Shown here in pieces: positions 22,950 through 32,815 of a stretch of DNA of 64,000 nucleotides (position 1 is its first letter; each line of letters begins with the position of its first letter). The position numbers and the translations under genes were made by a program. This stretch comes from Trichodelitschia bisporula. Taxonomy: Eukaryota > Ascomycota > Dothideomycetes > Phaeotrichales > Phaeotrichaceae. The notes beneath the pieces are model-generated. The model saw nothing but the letters and a program-made list of their open reading frames with translations. It did no database searches and was not told the origin of the DNA. The stretch lies in contig ML996707.1 of assembly GCA_010356995.1 (NCBI GenBank), positions 62,001 to 126,000 on the forward strand, in the 5' to 3' direction.

Positions 22950-24616
22950 TCATCCGCACACCGCTGCCTCGGTATTGATGCCCGTAGCCTTGCCGCCCAG
23001 CGTCTCACAGGCGACAACCTCCTCCACCACCTTCACTGGCTGCTTCGCTTCCTCCTTCGTCAGCTTTTCCTCCTCCTTTGCCAACTTCTCCTTCTCCTTC
23101 TTCGTCAACGCCAACGCACCCTTCGCAAACGCCTCCTCAGGCAGCGGGCGGATATACGGCTGACACACCCAAAACGGTCGCTTACAGCGCGCAATCGCCC
23201 CAGCCGAGGAGCGCGTATCATCCATGATCTCGCCGTCTTGCTCCGGAGACTCGGCCCTCGCAGCATTGGCAGCAGCCTCCTTCTCCTCCTCCAGCATCGC
23301 CTCCCTCGTAACTTCCTCCACTAACCGCAACACCCCCTCATACCCCACAATATCACCCCCCTTACACCTTGCCAACGCATCGCGCACATGTGTCCTCGCC
23401 GAGATCAGCGGACGCAGCAAATCGAACAGATGCGGCTGCAACGCGCCGAGATTCGGCTCCCGGACTCGGCCCTTATCCCCACCGCCACGCCTGCGCTTCT
23501 TCTGCGGTGGCTCGACGTCCTCGGCCGGAGGCGTAGGGGGATCGGCCCAAGCATCGATAGGGTCGGAGGGGAGGAAGAGCGGCCCGCGCTCGGGCGCCGG
23601 CTCGCCGAGGACCTCCGTGTGGATGATGTCCAGGTAGCGCCGCATCACGGCGTCCATGCGCCAGCCGCCGCGCCCGGAGCGACCGATCCAGTATTCTCGG
23701 CTGGCTACCGTGGGCGGCGGAGTGAAAATAGCGGGGTCGTGCAGGTTGCCCTCGGCGCACATGACAGCGTCGGCGCCCGTAGCAGCAAGGCAGCGCGCGA
23801 TATCAGCGTGCTGCAGGATGTTCCCGTTGGCAAATATGACAGTGTCGGGCGGGAGGTTGTTGCGCAGGTGGCGGATAGCGGTCCAGTCGGCCAAGCCCGT
23901 CGCGTGGCCCTTCTGGTGGCGCTGGCGGCCGTGGACGGTGATGATAGAGGCGCCGGCGGCGAGGAGGTTGCGTGCGTATGCAAGCGTCGCTTCACGGGAG
24001 TCGAGGACACGCATCTTCGCTGTTACAGGGATGTCGAGACCCGTGTGCAGGCGGTTGACGAGCCGGAAGATCAGGTCCTGGTCCTCCTGTAGGAAGGCGC
24101 CGTAGTGCCCCTTGCGCGCGATGCCCTGCGGACAGCCAAGGTTCAGGTCAACGGCATCACAGTAGGGCTGGACGTGGCGCGCAGCTTCGAGGAGCACGTC
24201 TGGGTCATTGGCACAGAATTGGACGAAGAGCGGGCGATCGGTGGCAGGGTTGCCGTCGAGGTGCGGGTCGGCATTGTTGGCCGTCTGCCACACTGGATCC
24301 GGCGGGGAGGGTATGGCGCCTTTGAGCGGTTGGAACATCTGCGCGCGATACTGCGGCGAGTCGGCAAAGAGGCGCGCGTGAAACATAGGCGTGTAGGCGA
24401 GAAGCGCCCGTTGCTGATCGGGCGGGAAGAAGGAGCGGGTCAGACGGCGCCAGGCCTTTGCTAGGTAAGTCAGAGGGGACAGGTGAAAGGGGTGGGAAGA
24501 CGTACGTATTCGGATTGATCTACCATGGGCGCGAGAACGACTTTCGGCGAGCCGAGGCTCTCGTAGAAGGCGCGGCCATGGAGTTTCGGCATTGTGGCAG
24601 GCGAGGTGGTAGCCAT
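22950..24616 (-). CDS. DUS1: tRNA-dihydrouridine synthase (Dus1 type)
   Basis: Two exons on the minus strand, 24616-24506 and 24455-22950, 538 aa. The junction joins VVLAPMVDQSEY to AWRRLTRSF, matching the Dus1 N-terminus. FMN/TIM-barrel motifs follow: FVQFCANDP, VDLNLGCPQGIARKGHYGA with the catalytic Cys near 145, VTAKMRV, ITVHGRQRHQKG and IFANGNI. Family knowledge: Dus1 reduces uridines at positions 16 and 17 of the tRNA D-loop using NADPH. Compared with yeast Dus1 (about 420 aa) it has a C-terminal extension (about 400-538) that is acidic, then Lys/Glu-rich and repetitive (EKLAKEEEKLTKEEAK). It converges on the aminopeptidase gene, with 98 bp between stop codons. Confidence 0.93.
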
Positions 24617-26207
24617 TTTACGGGAGAGACAGAGGCTCGGGGAGACCCCGCGAGGGCGGAGAGTGCGGGCGAGAATGGTTGAAGCTGGCGTTGGGGTGCG
24701 AGAGTGGGAAAGAGGAAGAGTAAGTGGTGATCTTGCGAGGTTGCAATGCTGAGGTATTGAAGTTGAGACAAGAAGGTCGCGATGCAAAAAAAGTGGTGGA
24801 GAGGCGGTGCGTGGCTGATGTGCGGCTTATGGTGGCTTGAGAATGTGGCTGATGGCTTTCCCGCGGAAAGCGGATCGGGCGAGTAGGTTAGAGCATCTGG
24901 AACAAAGATATTACGGCCCACCAGGCCACCGCCAAGCCCCAGCCTCTGGAGGGTATATATACCGCCATCTTCCTCCCCTCCTCCTCTTCTTCTTTTCTTC
25001 ATACTTACCTTGTTGGAGCTATCCGCGCTCAAGAATGCGGAAGCTTGCCAGGACCTCCTGCATTGCACAGCGTGGAGAGGTGTTGGTATGAGTCTCCTTC
25101 GGGGGCCTCACTGGCATAATTTTTGATGGTCTGCCTTTCTTTTCATTGCTGTGTTCGCTTGATGCGGGCTGGTTGAGGAAGAGTGAGGAGGATGGGTTGC
25201 ACAGTGCAACGTGGACTGGAAAGCTCTACGTGCATGTCTTTACAGATATTCTATGCTTCTGGTGATTCTGCTTCTTGAACTTGCAACTGTGCCCTTCAAT
25301 GATACGCATTCGCCTGGTCGGCATGGGAGTGTAGAATGGCCGACGACGGCGATCGAAGATGTCGGCTCCCGCCTTCGTGATACCTTTGCCACTTCCTGGC
25401 GGGGTCTCTCCTACCCGATGCGTGTTCAACAGTGAAACGGCCGATCCTTCCCCCCCAGGCGATCGACGTCGACGTCGACGTCAAGGACCGGAACCTGCAA
25501 CATATCCAGATGAAGCTGTACAACGCGACATTCTCGCTATCAGCATCTCCCCAACGTCATCTCATATACCCATTTCTGGAGCTTGATCCTTCCTACCGTT
25601 GAAGTCGCTTGCTCGCAGTCTGGAGTCGGTCGAGGAGATGAGATCTTCATGCAGCTGCAAGTGATGCACCTTCATGCAGCCGAGATGATGCCACCTTCCT
25701 GCAGCTTCTCACCACCAAGCGCCACATCTCGAAACGCACTTCCCGAGCAATCGGCAACGTTCAAGCCTAACGAAGGCAAAGCCGTCCAACCTCCCCCACA
25801 ATGACAACAGCCACGGAAACCAGTCTCCCCTACCTGCGAAATCCCTGAGCCAATCAACCAGCTGGGCACAGGACCACACCCGACGTCATTACCTACTAGC
25901 CCACATATCAAGATGTCCATCCCGTTCGTCCTACCCTACGAAGGCGGATCTTCGCTGCAACGAGATGAGTCCGCCGTGCCGCAGACTCCTCACCGGGCGT
26001 ATTTCGGGTAGATAGGGCTTGCAAACGCGTATATTAACCCGGGTACCTGCAGCTTGTCGCAGCTTCTTCACTCCAAAGCCCGGTCCAGCATAAACAAGAA
26101 GCCTCGCCTCTTATTACCAGCAGATATCAAATCTCCCTACGAACCTTCTCCTCCTTCCCCTCCTCCTTCCCCTCCTCCTCCACTTCACACACCACAGCAT
26201 CTGCAAA
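24617..26207. other. Intergenic between DUS1 and the PhiA-like gene
   Basis: About 1.6 kb without a supported gene. It contains a perfect palindromic TATA-like element, GGTATATATACC (24952-24963). On the minus strand there is a consensus splice donor AAG|GTAAGT near 25010, so an unannotated minus-strand transcript or a 5' UTR intron of DUS1 is possible. A short GTCGAC/GACGTC-type repeat lies near 25461-25482. A TATA-like GTATATTA at 26029-26036 sits 172 bp before the PhiA-like start. Confidence 0.35.
26029..26036 (+). promoter_or_regulatory. TATA-like element upstream of the PhiA-like gene
   Basis: GTATATTA on the coding strand, 172 bp before the ATG; the following leader is TC-rich. Confidence 0.4.
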
Positions 26208-26916
26208 ATGAGGCCATCAACCTTCCTCCCCGCCCTCATCCCCCTCGTCTCCGCCCTCCCCACCGCCCGCTCAGATGTCCCACAAGCGCCTTACACATTA
26301 ACCGCCTACGCTCTCGACAAACCCGTCTTCAACGGCCTGCGCGTGAACAACCTACATCTCTTCCAAGCCCGCGTCAACGGCACCTGCCCCCTCACATCCC
26401 CCGACACGCCCTGTCCCAATGGCACTCAAATGGCCTTTGGCGGTGTAGTTCAACCCGTATGTGTCCCCTCGCCCTCCACGTGTTCTCCCGCTAACTCACC
26501 AGATTACCCTCGTCCCTGGTGGCCAGGCCTTGTACGTTGCGCAAGACGGCCGGCTCACCATAACAGCGCCGCACAGCCACGTCCTGCCCGCTGGCGCCCT
26601 CCCTCCCAGTGTAGGCTGGACGTGGACAGCGCTGTCCGCTGACAATGCCACTGCGACGGTCTGCGGCGATGCCTCCTCCGCCGACATGACATTTTACGAC
26701 TGCAGCGCCCCGACGGGCGTGTGGAAGTTCGCTGATCCGAGCGCGGGCGACGCGAGCGGTTCGAGCGGCGGCGTGGTATCGTGTAAAGATGATGATGGCG
26801 CTTGGGCGTTGTGGGCCGTCAGGGCGGGCAATGCATCTGGGGCTGAGTGTGTTGCTCTTGATGGGCTGGCGACGCATACGTATGATGGACCGGTGCCGCC
26901 GGTTTGGGGGTATTGA
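26208..26916 (+). CDS. Secreted PhiA-like cell-wall protein
   Basis: Two exons, 26208-26456 and 26503-26916, 220 aa. It begins with a signal peptide (MRPSTFLPALIPLVSALP) and has no membrane span afterwards. The core LVPGGQALYVAQDGRLTIT, followed by PHSHVLPAGA, resembles the conserved block of fungal PhiA/IgE-binding-protein-like cell-wall proteins. Several N-glycosylation sequons (NGT, NAT, NAS) and an even scatter of cysteines fit an extracellular protein. Intron 26457-26502 has a GTATGT donor, CTAAC branch and CACCAG acceptor. In Aspergillus, PhiA is needed for phialide development; the role here is unknown. The family assignment rests on the short core only. Confidence 0.65.
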
Positions 26917-27136
26917 TTGGGGGTTGAGGCAGTATTATCATGATTAATGCGCCCTTAAGGCGAGAATAATGACTTCATGACACGATAGGGCAAGCAACGG
27001 CGTTGGATTCTGTTCCATCCCATAGCGCAGTATTTTCATGAGTGGAGCGGGGTCAAGTCAATAATGAGCTTACGCAGAGTCACGCGCAAACGGCATTAGA
27101 TTCTGCTCTATCCAAGAGCAAAGGGGGTATCTCGCA

Positions 27137-28713
27137 TCACCTCGCCTTCCCCACAAACGTATCCTCCACCACGCCCGTATCATCCTCCACCTCAAGCAAC
27201 AGTGCCTCCGTCCTTCCATCATCTCCATCCCCCGCCGCCCTCCGTCTCGGACTCTGCCTGCCAGTAAGAATCTCATACAGGCTATCATCACTACTCTCCC
27301 CCTCCTCCCCTTCTACGGGGGGAAAATCAACCACCACCTCCCTGCCCTCCGGCCAAACCACACACCCCCCAACTCCATCCCCAACCACAATCGCCAGTTT
27401 CCCGTCCCCCGTCCCCAGTACCCACTTAGCATCTACCTGCCGCCTCCCCAACGGGACAGGCAGCACGCCCGGCCCGTCTCCCGGCATCCACGTATACACC
27501 ACCGGCTCGTCCTGCGCACACGTCACAAGTAACACATCCCGCGCCGCATGCCACGCCAGCGCACGCACCGGACTATGCTGCAAAAGCACAGCGGCGGGAG
27601 CCAGACGCCCCAAATCCCATATCCATACCACGGTAGGTGCGGCATCGGACCGCGTCGCGAGGTACGTGCCGCGCGGCGCGAAGGCGAGGATGCTAATCCC
27701 GCTCTTAGGCGCAGGCGGGGCAGGCGGAGTCACAGGCTGCGGGGCAGGGGCGTAGGACCGCGATGCCGCGGTCGCTATTTCAGAGTGCACGGGCACGGTG
27801 GGGAGGTGGATCTGGGGCGTGTGGGCGAGGACGATGGTCGGGGAGAACTGTGCCGTTAGATTCTATCCGCTGTCAAAAGCGGCGCACAACTCACCGTCCG
27901 CGTATTCAGCAGCGTAACCCGCCCATCCCATCCCCCGACCGCGAAATACGCACCCCCCGGCGCCCACTCCACGCTGCGCACGCCCAGGCCCACCCATTCC
28001 TCGCCTGTCTCACCGCTGAAAATGCGGTATAGCTCGCCGCCTGCTGTGTACACGTATACGCGGAAACCGACTCCGGGCGCTTCCCACACCGCGAGCCAGC
28101 GGCCGTCCCGCGACCAAGTCAGGCCCTGCGCGTCGACGGACTGGAGCGGGACCGCGCGGAGAAGCGCGTAGCTAGCCGGCGTGTGGAGGGACAGCACGTC
28201 GGTCGCGCCGTGCCGCCCGAGTAGTGCGAAGGTCCCGTCGGGCGCGAAGCCGCTTCCCCGGGAGGATGCGAACTTCGGATCGCGGATTTCGACGCTGCGG
28301 CCCGAGGGGAGGGACCAGGCTACGACGCGCGAGCTGAAGTCGGAGTAGAGGAGGAGGGAGGAGGGATCCGGGCCGAAGTGGGCGTGGACAAGGGGCCCCA
28401 TGGAGCCCGTGCCATTTGATATGGTTGAGGTGAAGGAGGGGTCGGGGAGGGAATAGGTGTGCGCTTCTGTTGCGCTTGCGATCAGAATGTGTAGTCCTTT
28501 CGGAGACCAGGAGAGGGAGTGGGGTTTGGGCGGGGCGGGAATGCGGCGGAGGAGGGCGGTTGTGAGGGTTGAGCGCAACTCGAGGTGGGTGGGCGTGAGG
28601 AGGGCGAGGTAGGTCCCACAGGGAGAGGGGAGAGGCGGCTGGAGGCCTGGATGGTTAGTTTAAGCTGCTACTGGGTGGGAGGACGCACATTTGTGCACTT
28701 TGGAGACTTCCAT
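27137..28713 (-). CDS. WRAP73: WD-repeat protein WRAP73/WDR8 homologue
   Basis: Three exons on the minus strand: 28713-28689 (only 25 nt), 28646-27895 and 27847-27137; 495 aa. Splicing joins MEVSKVHKC to LQPPLPSPCGTYLALLTPTHLELR, the WRAP73-type opening. WD-like blades recur: LSWSPKGLHILIASA, SGFAPDGTFALLGRHG, LTWSRDGRWLAVWE, VEWAPGGAYFAVGGWDG, LAFAPRGTYLATRSD, LAWHAARDVLLVT. The C-terminus is an acidic tail. Family knowledge: WRAP73 acts at spindle poles and microtubule-organising centres with SSX2IP/Msd1-type partners. It starts 620 bp from the divergent AA9 gene. Confidence 0.87.
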
Positions 28714-29333
28714 TGTGGGCGGCGGGGTGGGAGTCGCGATCTTGAACACCCCGCGCCGTGGTGGAGTGTAGGTAAACATGGCGTTACTGGGGTAGCGCCA
28801 AGGCGCTTGCTGGATCGGGAAGCGGACAGCCTTGTGGCGGATGTTCTTGAGATCTTCATGGATCGTGGTGTAGAAGTGGGAATAGTGGCATGGAGAGGGA
28901 TGCCGGGGTTGGAAGTGATGTAATGGAACGGAAATGGCAGCTGCTCTCATATCGCCCTGGATGCAATTCTCCGGAGCTAGGCTCAGACGGATTGGCCTCG
29001 TGCAACACCAACGCCAACCACGCGCCCACAGCCTCACCAGCATCCCCAACCCTCCCCGCGGCATTAACACCCTCCATTCTATATCTTTGACCTGCATCAT
29101 TGCAGTTCTGCCCAACTTCCACCAACAAGCACGTCAAACATGCCTCAGAGACTTTCCACCACTCACCCGTTACCGATATATTGCCCCAATATCCCCACGA
29201 CACGCGACGAGCCCTTAGCCTAATCCTGCAGTCGCCGCCCTCCCGCCCAAAAATGGGTCTGTAGCCCTTTAAATGCCATGATCATAAGCCCGCCGGCCCT
29301 CGTGCCTCACCCCACCCATCACCACCTCCAACC
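28714..29333. promoter_or_regulatory. Divergent intergenic region, WRAP73 / AA9
   Basis: 620 bp. The AA9 side carries a TATA-like CTTTAAATG at 29267-29275, about 60 bp before its ATG, in a C-rich context. No carbon-catabolite motif was checked systematically. Confidence 0.4.
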
Positions 29334-30097
29334 ATGAAGCTCCTCCTCCTGGCCCCGCTCGTGGCGGCGCACTACAACTTCCCCAGCTTCCAAGGCTCCA
29401 AGGAATACCAATATGTCCGGATGATCAAAGGGCGCTTCTCGCACGGCGGCGTAACCGACGTAATGTCGCCCGACATGCGCTGCAACGTCGACCCGAACTG
29501 GACAACGCCCACGGAGACCGCACCCGTCACCGCCGGCTCCGTCGTCAAATTCGGCGTAGAACCCAAAGTCGGCCACCCTGGCCCACTGCAGTTCTACATG
29601 GCAAAGGCACCAGCAGGCGTCGATATCAGCAAGTTCGATGGTAGCGGCCCGGTGTGGTTCAAGATCGGGGGCGATCCGCCCAAAGTAACCGAGAAGGGGC
29701 TGGTGTGGCCGTCGACGGGTGGGTTGCCCACCTTTCCTATCAGATACGTTGGACACAGCTGATTTGCAGATGCCACAAGCGTGAGCGTACGCATTCCCGC
29801 GTCGCTCCCCAGCGGCGACTATCTCCTGCGCGTGGAGCACACGGCGCTTCATGGGGCCGGATCGGAGGGCGGTGCGCAGATTTATATCGCATGTGCCCAG
29901 GTCAAGGTCGCTGGCGGCGGAAACGGGAATCCCGGGCCCAAGGTTGCTTTCCCCGGCGCATACAAGCCCGCGGATCCTGGCTTAAAGATCAATTTGTACT
30001 GGCCGATGTAAGTGTTCCTTTCTTTGCGGTTGAGCGAGCTGACAATGGCAGTCCAACGGAGTACGTCATGCCCGGGCCGCCGGTTTGGAAGGGGTAG
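29334..30097 (+). CDS. AA9 lytic polysaccharide monooxygenase
   Basis: Three exons, 29334-29718, 29770-30007 and 30052-30097, 222 aa, the size of a single-domain AA9. A 12-residue signal peptide ([12 protein letters not shown]) leaves HYNF, so the mature N-terminus is the copper-ligand histidine. The second copper His is in [11 protein letters not shown] (residue 81). The motif [10 protein letters not shown] and [10 protein letters not shown] supply the conserved second-shell His, Gln and the axial Tyr (near 167). Cys50 and Cys169 can form the usual disulfide. It ends with the AA9-like sequence [14 protein letters not shown] and has no carbohydrate-binding module or GPI signal. Family knowledge: oxidative cleavage of cellulose or hemicelluloses with external electrons and H2O2 or O2. 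Regioselectivity cannot be told by eye. Confidence 0.93.
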
Positions 30098-30511
30098 GTA
30101 GTGAATAGAATGCATCGTTTCCGTGCCTTTTGAATTCGCCCTCTCTTGATCAGTCGAAATGCTAGGCACCCCTAGCAGTACTGCCCTTGCAGCTCTTTCG
30201 GCTTGATATTAGCCGTGCTCGTACACCCGGCCCAGCACCCCCTGGGCGACTTCAAACTGGGCTTCCTAACCATTAATACCGCTCACCTCCTGTGACCTAG
30301 ACCCATGCCCCTAGATCTATTGCGCGCAATCCTAGCCACAAGCATAATCACAATTACCTGGCCACATAAGAGTGTGAGCCACTTCCTATATTATCATTTA
30401 AATATGTGTCTTGACAGTTCAGGACATCGTCATTGGGAGACCATTTACCGTAAATCCACGATACATCTAGGCTCTCACCACCGGTGTCATCTTAATGTCA
30501 GCTGCCACCGC
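30098..30511. other. Intergenic between the AA9 gene and small secreted protein 1 (convergent)
   Basis: About 410 bp between two convergent stop codons; it must hold both 3' ends. No gene or repeat was recognised. Confidence 0.35.
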
Positions 30512-30938
30512 TCAAACGGTCGACGGCGGCTTCGGAGGATTTGCCATGGCCTTCTCGCAATCCGGGAAAGCCTCCGCAATCTGCGGATCAATGACCGAGT
30601 TCAAGTTGCAGACCCAGTGGCAGTCGCCGCAGTGGTTCTTAACCTGTCCTCATCAACACAGCTCCGATACGTCCGAGTTTACCCACCAGACAGACCTGCG
30701 AGCGGCAGTCAGCCCACGGGCAGACAAGCTCGGTCCGGGGAGTGTGCCATGCCTGATATATAAGCGCGGTACACTCTTAAGATCATGAGGAACTTACTAA
30801 GAGACACTTATTGAGGTTGTCATCACACTTCTTAACCGTGGCCGCCGAACACACGGTAGGATCCGGCCCGATCTGCGGGAATGATATCCTGGCAGCCGAG
30901 GTGGCTAAGGCAAAGGCGACGGTCACGGAGAACTTCAT
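30512..30938 (-). CDS. Small secreted ten-cysteine protein, copy 1
   Basis: Proposed exons on the minus strand: 30938-30798, 30752-30687 and 30643-30512; 112 aa. A signal peptide (MKFSVTVAFALATSAA) is followed by ten cysteines. Introns are 45 and 43 nt with GTAAGT and GTGGGT donors and ATCAG and ACAG acceptors. The model is supported by comparison with copies 2 and 3: the middle exon is 22 codons in all three; spacings C-x7-C-x6-C in exon 1, C-x4-C-x4-C in exon 2 and C-x3-C-x16-C in exon 3 are identical, although sequence identity is otherwise low. I recognise no known family; it is not CFEM or hydrophobin in spacing. Likely a disulfide-stabilised extracellular protein. A 5' UTR intron (donor GTCAGT, acceptor ACACAG, about 30959-31000) is possible. 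Confidence 0.72.
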
Positions 30939-31534
30939 GGCGTCGCGATCAAGCTGTGTGTAATTAGAGAGTGTGACAGGGCCTTGATGATGTACTGACC
31001 TGGATCACGCAGAAATATTGTGCCCCAGCAATGATGTGATCGTACGGATACCAGTGGTATTCTTTCAGGTAATAGACGGAAAGCTGAGTAGCTATTGAAG
31101 AGCGATAATTATCTCCGCCTGGTGCCCACTGGGACTGATGCGTTTGGGGTGGTGTAATGGACAGTTGGACGAGTTGTGCACTTGGTACCGCCAGGTTGAG
31201 ACTCACCACGATTAGCAGGCGCAGTGCGCCGGGGTCTTCAAAGCGAAGGTGCGACTACCAGAAAACGAAGTAGCGAGCTCAAAGAGGCGCAACTGCCTTA
31301 AGTGAAGCAGTAGATCCAAGGGAAGGCACTGCGGTGGCCAGAGTCACGTAGGGCAATCGCGACCCACCTTTACCACAATTTCATCACCACACGAATGGAA
31401 TGCACGATACCGAAGCCATAGCCTTCATTCTCTATGTATCCGTTCATATCACTGAAATAGAGAGCACATGCACAGCGAGAACAAGACGTCTGTGGCCCCG
31501 GAACGCGGTCACCGTTGCCCCGTCCATGAGACGA
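30939..31534. other. Spacer between small secreted protein copies 1 and 2
   Basis: About 600 bp containing the promoter of copy 1 and the 3' end of copy 2. A minus-strand frame at 30964-31209 has no family resemblance and probably belongs to the copy 1 leader or is chance. Confidence 0.35.
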
Positions 31535-31964
31535 TTAGCAGCCCTTTTCCTTGAACCGACTACGCGTGGGAAGATCCCTCGGTTCATTGCACTCGGGGAA
31601 GCATTCCTCACCAGGCTTCCCAGAGGTCGATGGGTTGCAGATAGCACGATTCTAGCATAGTTAGCACAGCTGCAACTGTCGGCAGGGTGGTCAGCTTACG
31701 GTTACACAAACCAAATGGAGGCACCCGTCAATAACGCAGCCCTTGTTCACCTCAGGATCCCAGCCCTGAATAGTCAGTTCCTATTTGGGTAGCCCGTAAT
31801 GCAGTACGTACGGTTAAGCAGTTGTTCCAGCTATCCCTTCAGTCAGACTCATCCTCTACCGGGCACTGGCGCTCGGGGACGGCAAGAGAAAGATCAAGAG
31901 GTATGGCAAGACCGCCAGCGGCAAACACGCCGATGAGAAAGGTGACGATCTTCAGAGTGACCAT
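31535..31964 (-). pseudogene. Small secreted ten-cysteine protein, copy 2, interrupted by a stop codon
   Basis: Exons 31964-31812, 31765-31700 and 31651-31535 match copy 3 exon for exon: 51, 22 and 39 codons including stops. The signal peptide MVTLKIVTFLIGVFAAGGLA and all spacings (C-x4-C-x4-C, C-x3-C-x16-C, C-terminal KGC) are retained. Codon 42 (31839-31841), which is the second cysteine (TGT) in copy 3, is TGA here. Read as written, translation ends after 41 residues, so I call a young pseudogene; a sequencing error or stop readthrough are alternatives. Splice signals GTACGT/TTCAG and GTAAGC/CTAG are intact, so it may still be transcribed. Confidence 0.72.
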
Positions 31965-32150
31965 GTCGAAAGGAGTGGGACTTCCGGAGTGAGGATATCA
32001 AGGGAAAGTTTAGGAAAACGCGGAAGTCGAATAAATATGTCCAGTGAGCCGCAGTTTGCTCCTGCCGATGGATATCAGCATGCCAAGGCTACGCTGAGGA
32101 AGGTTCAACTGCACAGGAGAAAGTGGCAATCGCTCCTGCCGTTGAGAGAA
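31965..32150. repeat. Duplicated upstream region, copy 2
   Basis: The region just upstream of copy 2 is similar to the region upstream of copy 3 (32627-32815): shared blocks include CTCCTGCCGATG, a GGCTACGCTGA segment, CAGGAGAA and GGCAATCGCTCCTGCC. A TATA-like ATATTTATT on the minus strand lies near 32030-32038. It shows that the duplication carried the promoter with the gene. Confidence 0.75.
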
Positions 32151-32197
32151 CGCGCTTACCATTTGCCGCGCCCATGAGCCGACTGCGTAGTAGCAGC

Positions 32198-32626
32198 CTA
32201 GCAGCCCTTGTTTTTGAACTGGCTACGCTGAGGAAGATGCCGTGGGTTGACGCACCCCGTAAAACATTGCCCATTACCCTCCTCAGGCTGGGGGTTGCAG
32301 ATAGCGCTATGCTGGCATTATTAGCACAGCTTCAATTTCGACAGGATGGTTAGCTTACGGTTTCACATACAATCTTGAGGCACCCGTCAATAACGCAGCC
32401 CTTATTCACCTTCGGATTCCAGTACTGCATAGTCAGTTCCGGTTCGGTCCGTGATGCAGCACGTACTGCGTACCTTTAAGCAGGAGTCCCAGTAGTCCTT
32501 ACAGGCACGAAGGTCCCGAGCCGGGCACTGGTGTTCGCGGATGGCAAGAGGGATGGCAAGAGGGACGGCAATACCGCCAGCGGCAAACACGCCGATGAGG
32601 AAGGCGACGATCTTCATAGTGACCAT
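32198..32626 (-). CDS. Small secreted ten-cysteine protein, copy 3
   Basis: Exons 32626-32474, 32424-32359 and 32311-32198; 110 aa; introns 49 and 47 nt (GTACGC/TGCAG and GTAAGC/GCCAG). A signal peptide (MVTMKIVAFLIGVFAAGG) ends near residue 20-30. The mature part holds ten cysteines in the order C-x7-C-x6-C-x11-C-x4-C-x4-C-x6-C-x10-C-x3-C-x16-C, the last Cys being the C-terminal residue (KNKGC). Close paralogue of copy 2 and distant paralogue of copy 1. No known domain is recognised. Expected to be a secreted disulfide-rich protein; effector, antimicrobial or cell-surface roles are all only guesses. Confidence 0.77.
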
Positions 32627-32815
32627 GTCGAAATGCGGAATGGGAAGGGGAGGATGTCGAAGGAAGGTTTAGGAAACGGCAAAGGTCGACAACTACACTC
32701 AGCGAGCTGCAGTCACTCCTGCCGATGAATATCAGGAAGTGAAAGGGCTACGCTGAAGAGCGTCCAACTCCGCAGGAGAAGACCGGCAATCGCTCCTGCC
32801 ATTGTGAATGCCGGG
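32627..32815. repeat. Duplicated upstream region, copy 3
   Basis: Counterpart of 31965-32150, aligned at CTCCTGCCGATG, the GGCTACGCTGA block, CAGGAGAA and GGCAATCGCTCCTGCC with scattered substitutions and small indels. The copy-to-copy distance is about 660 bp, the same as between the two start codons. Confidence 0.75.

Noticed and set aside
30305-30788. Plus-strand frames opposite the copy 1 small secreted protein
   Set aside because: The minus strand explains the region with splice signals and a conserved cysteine pattern.
30938-31964. The small secreted proteins as CFEM or hydrophobin members
   Set aside because: CFEM and hydrophobins have eight cysteines with other spacings (no adjacent Cys-Cys pair here), so the match fails.
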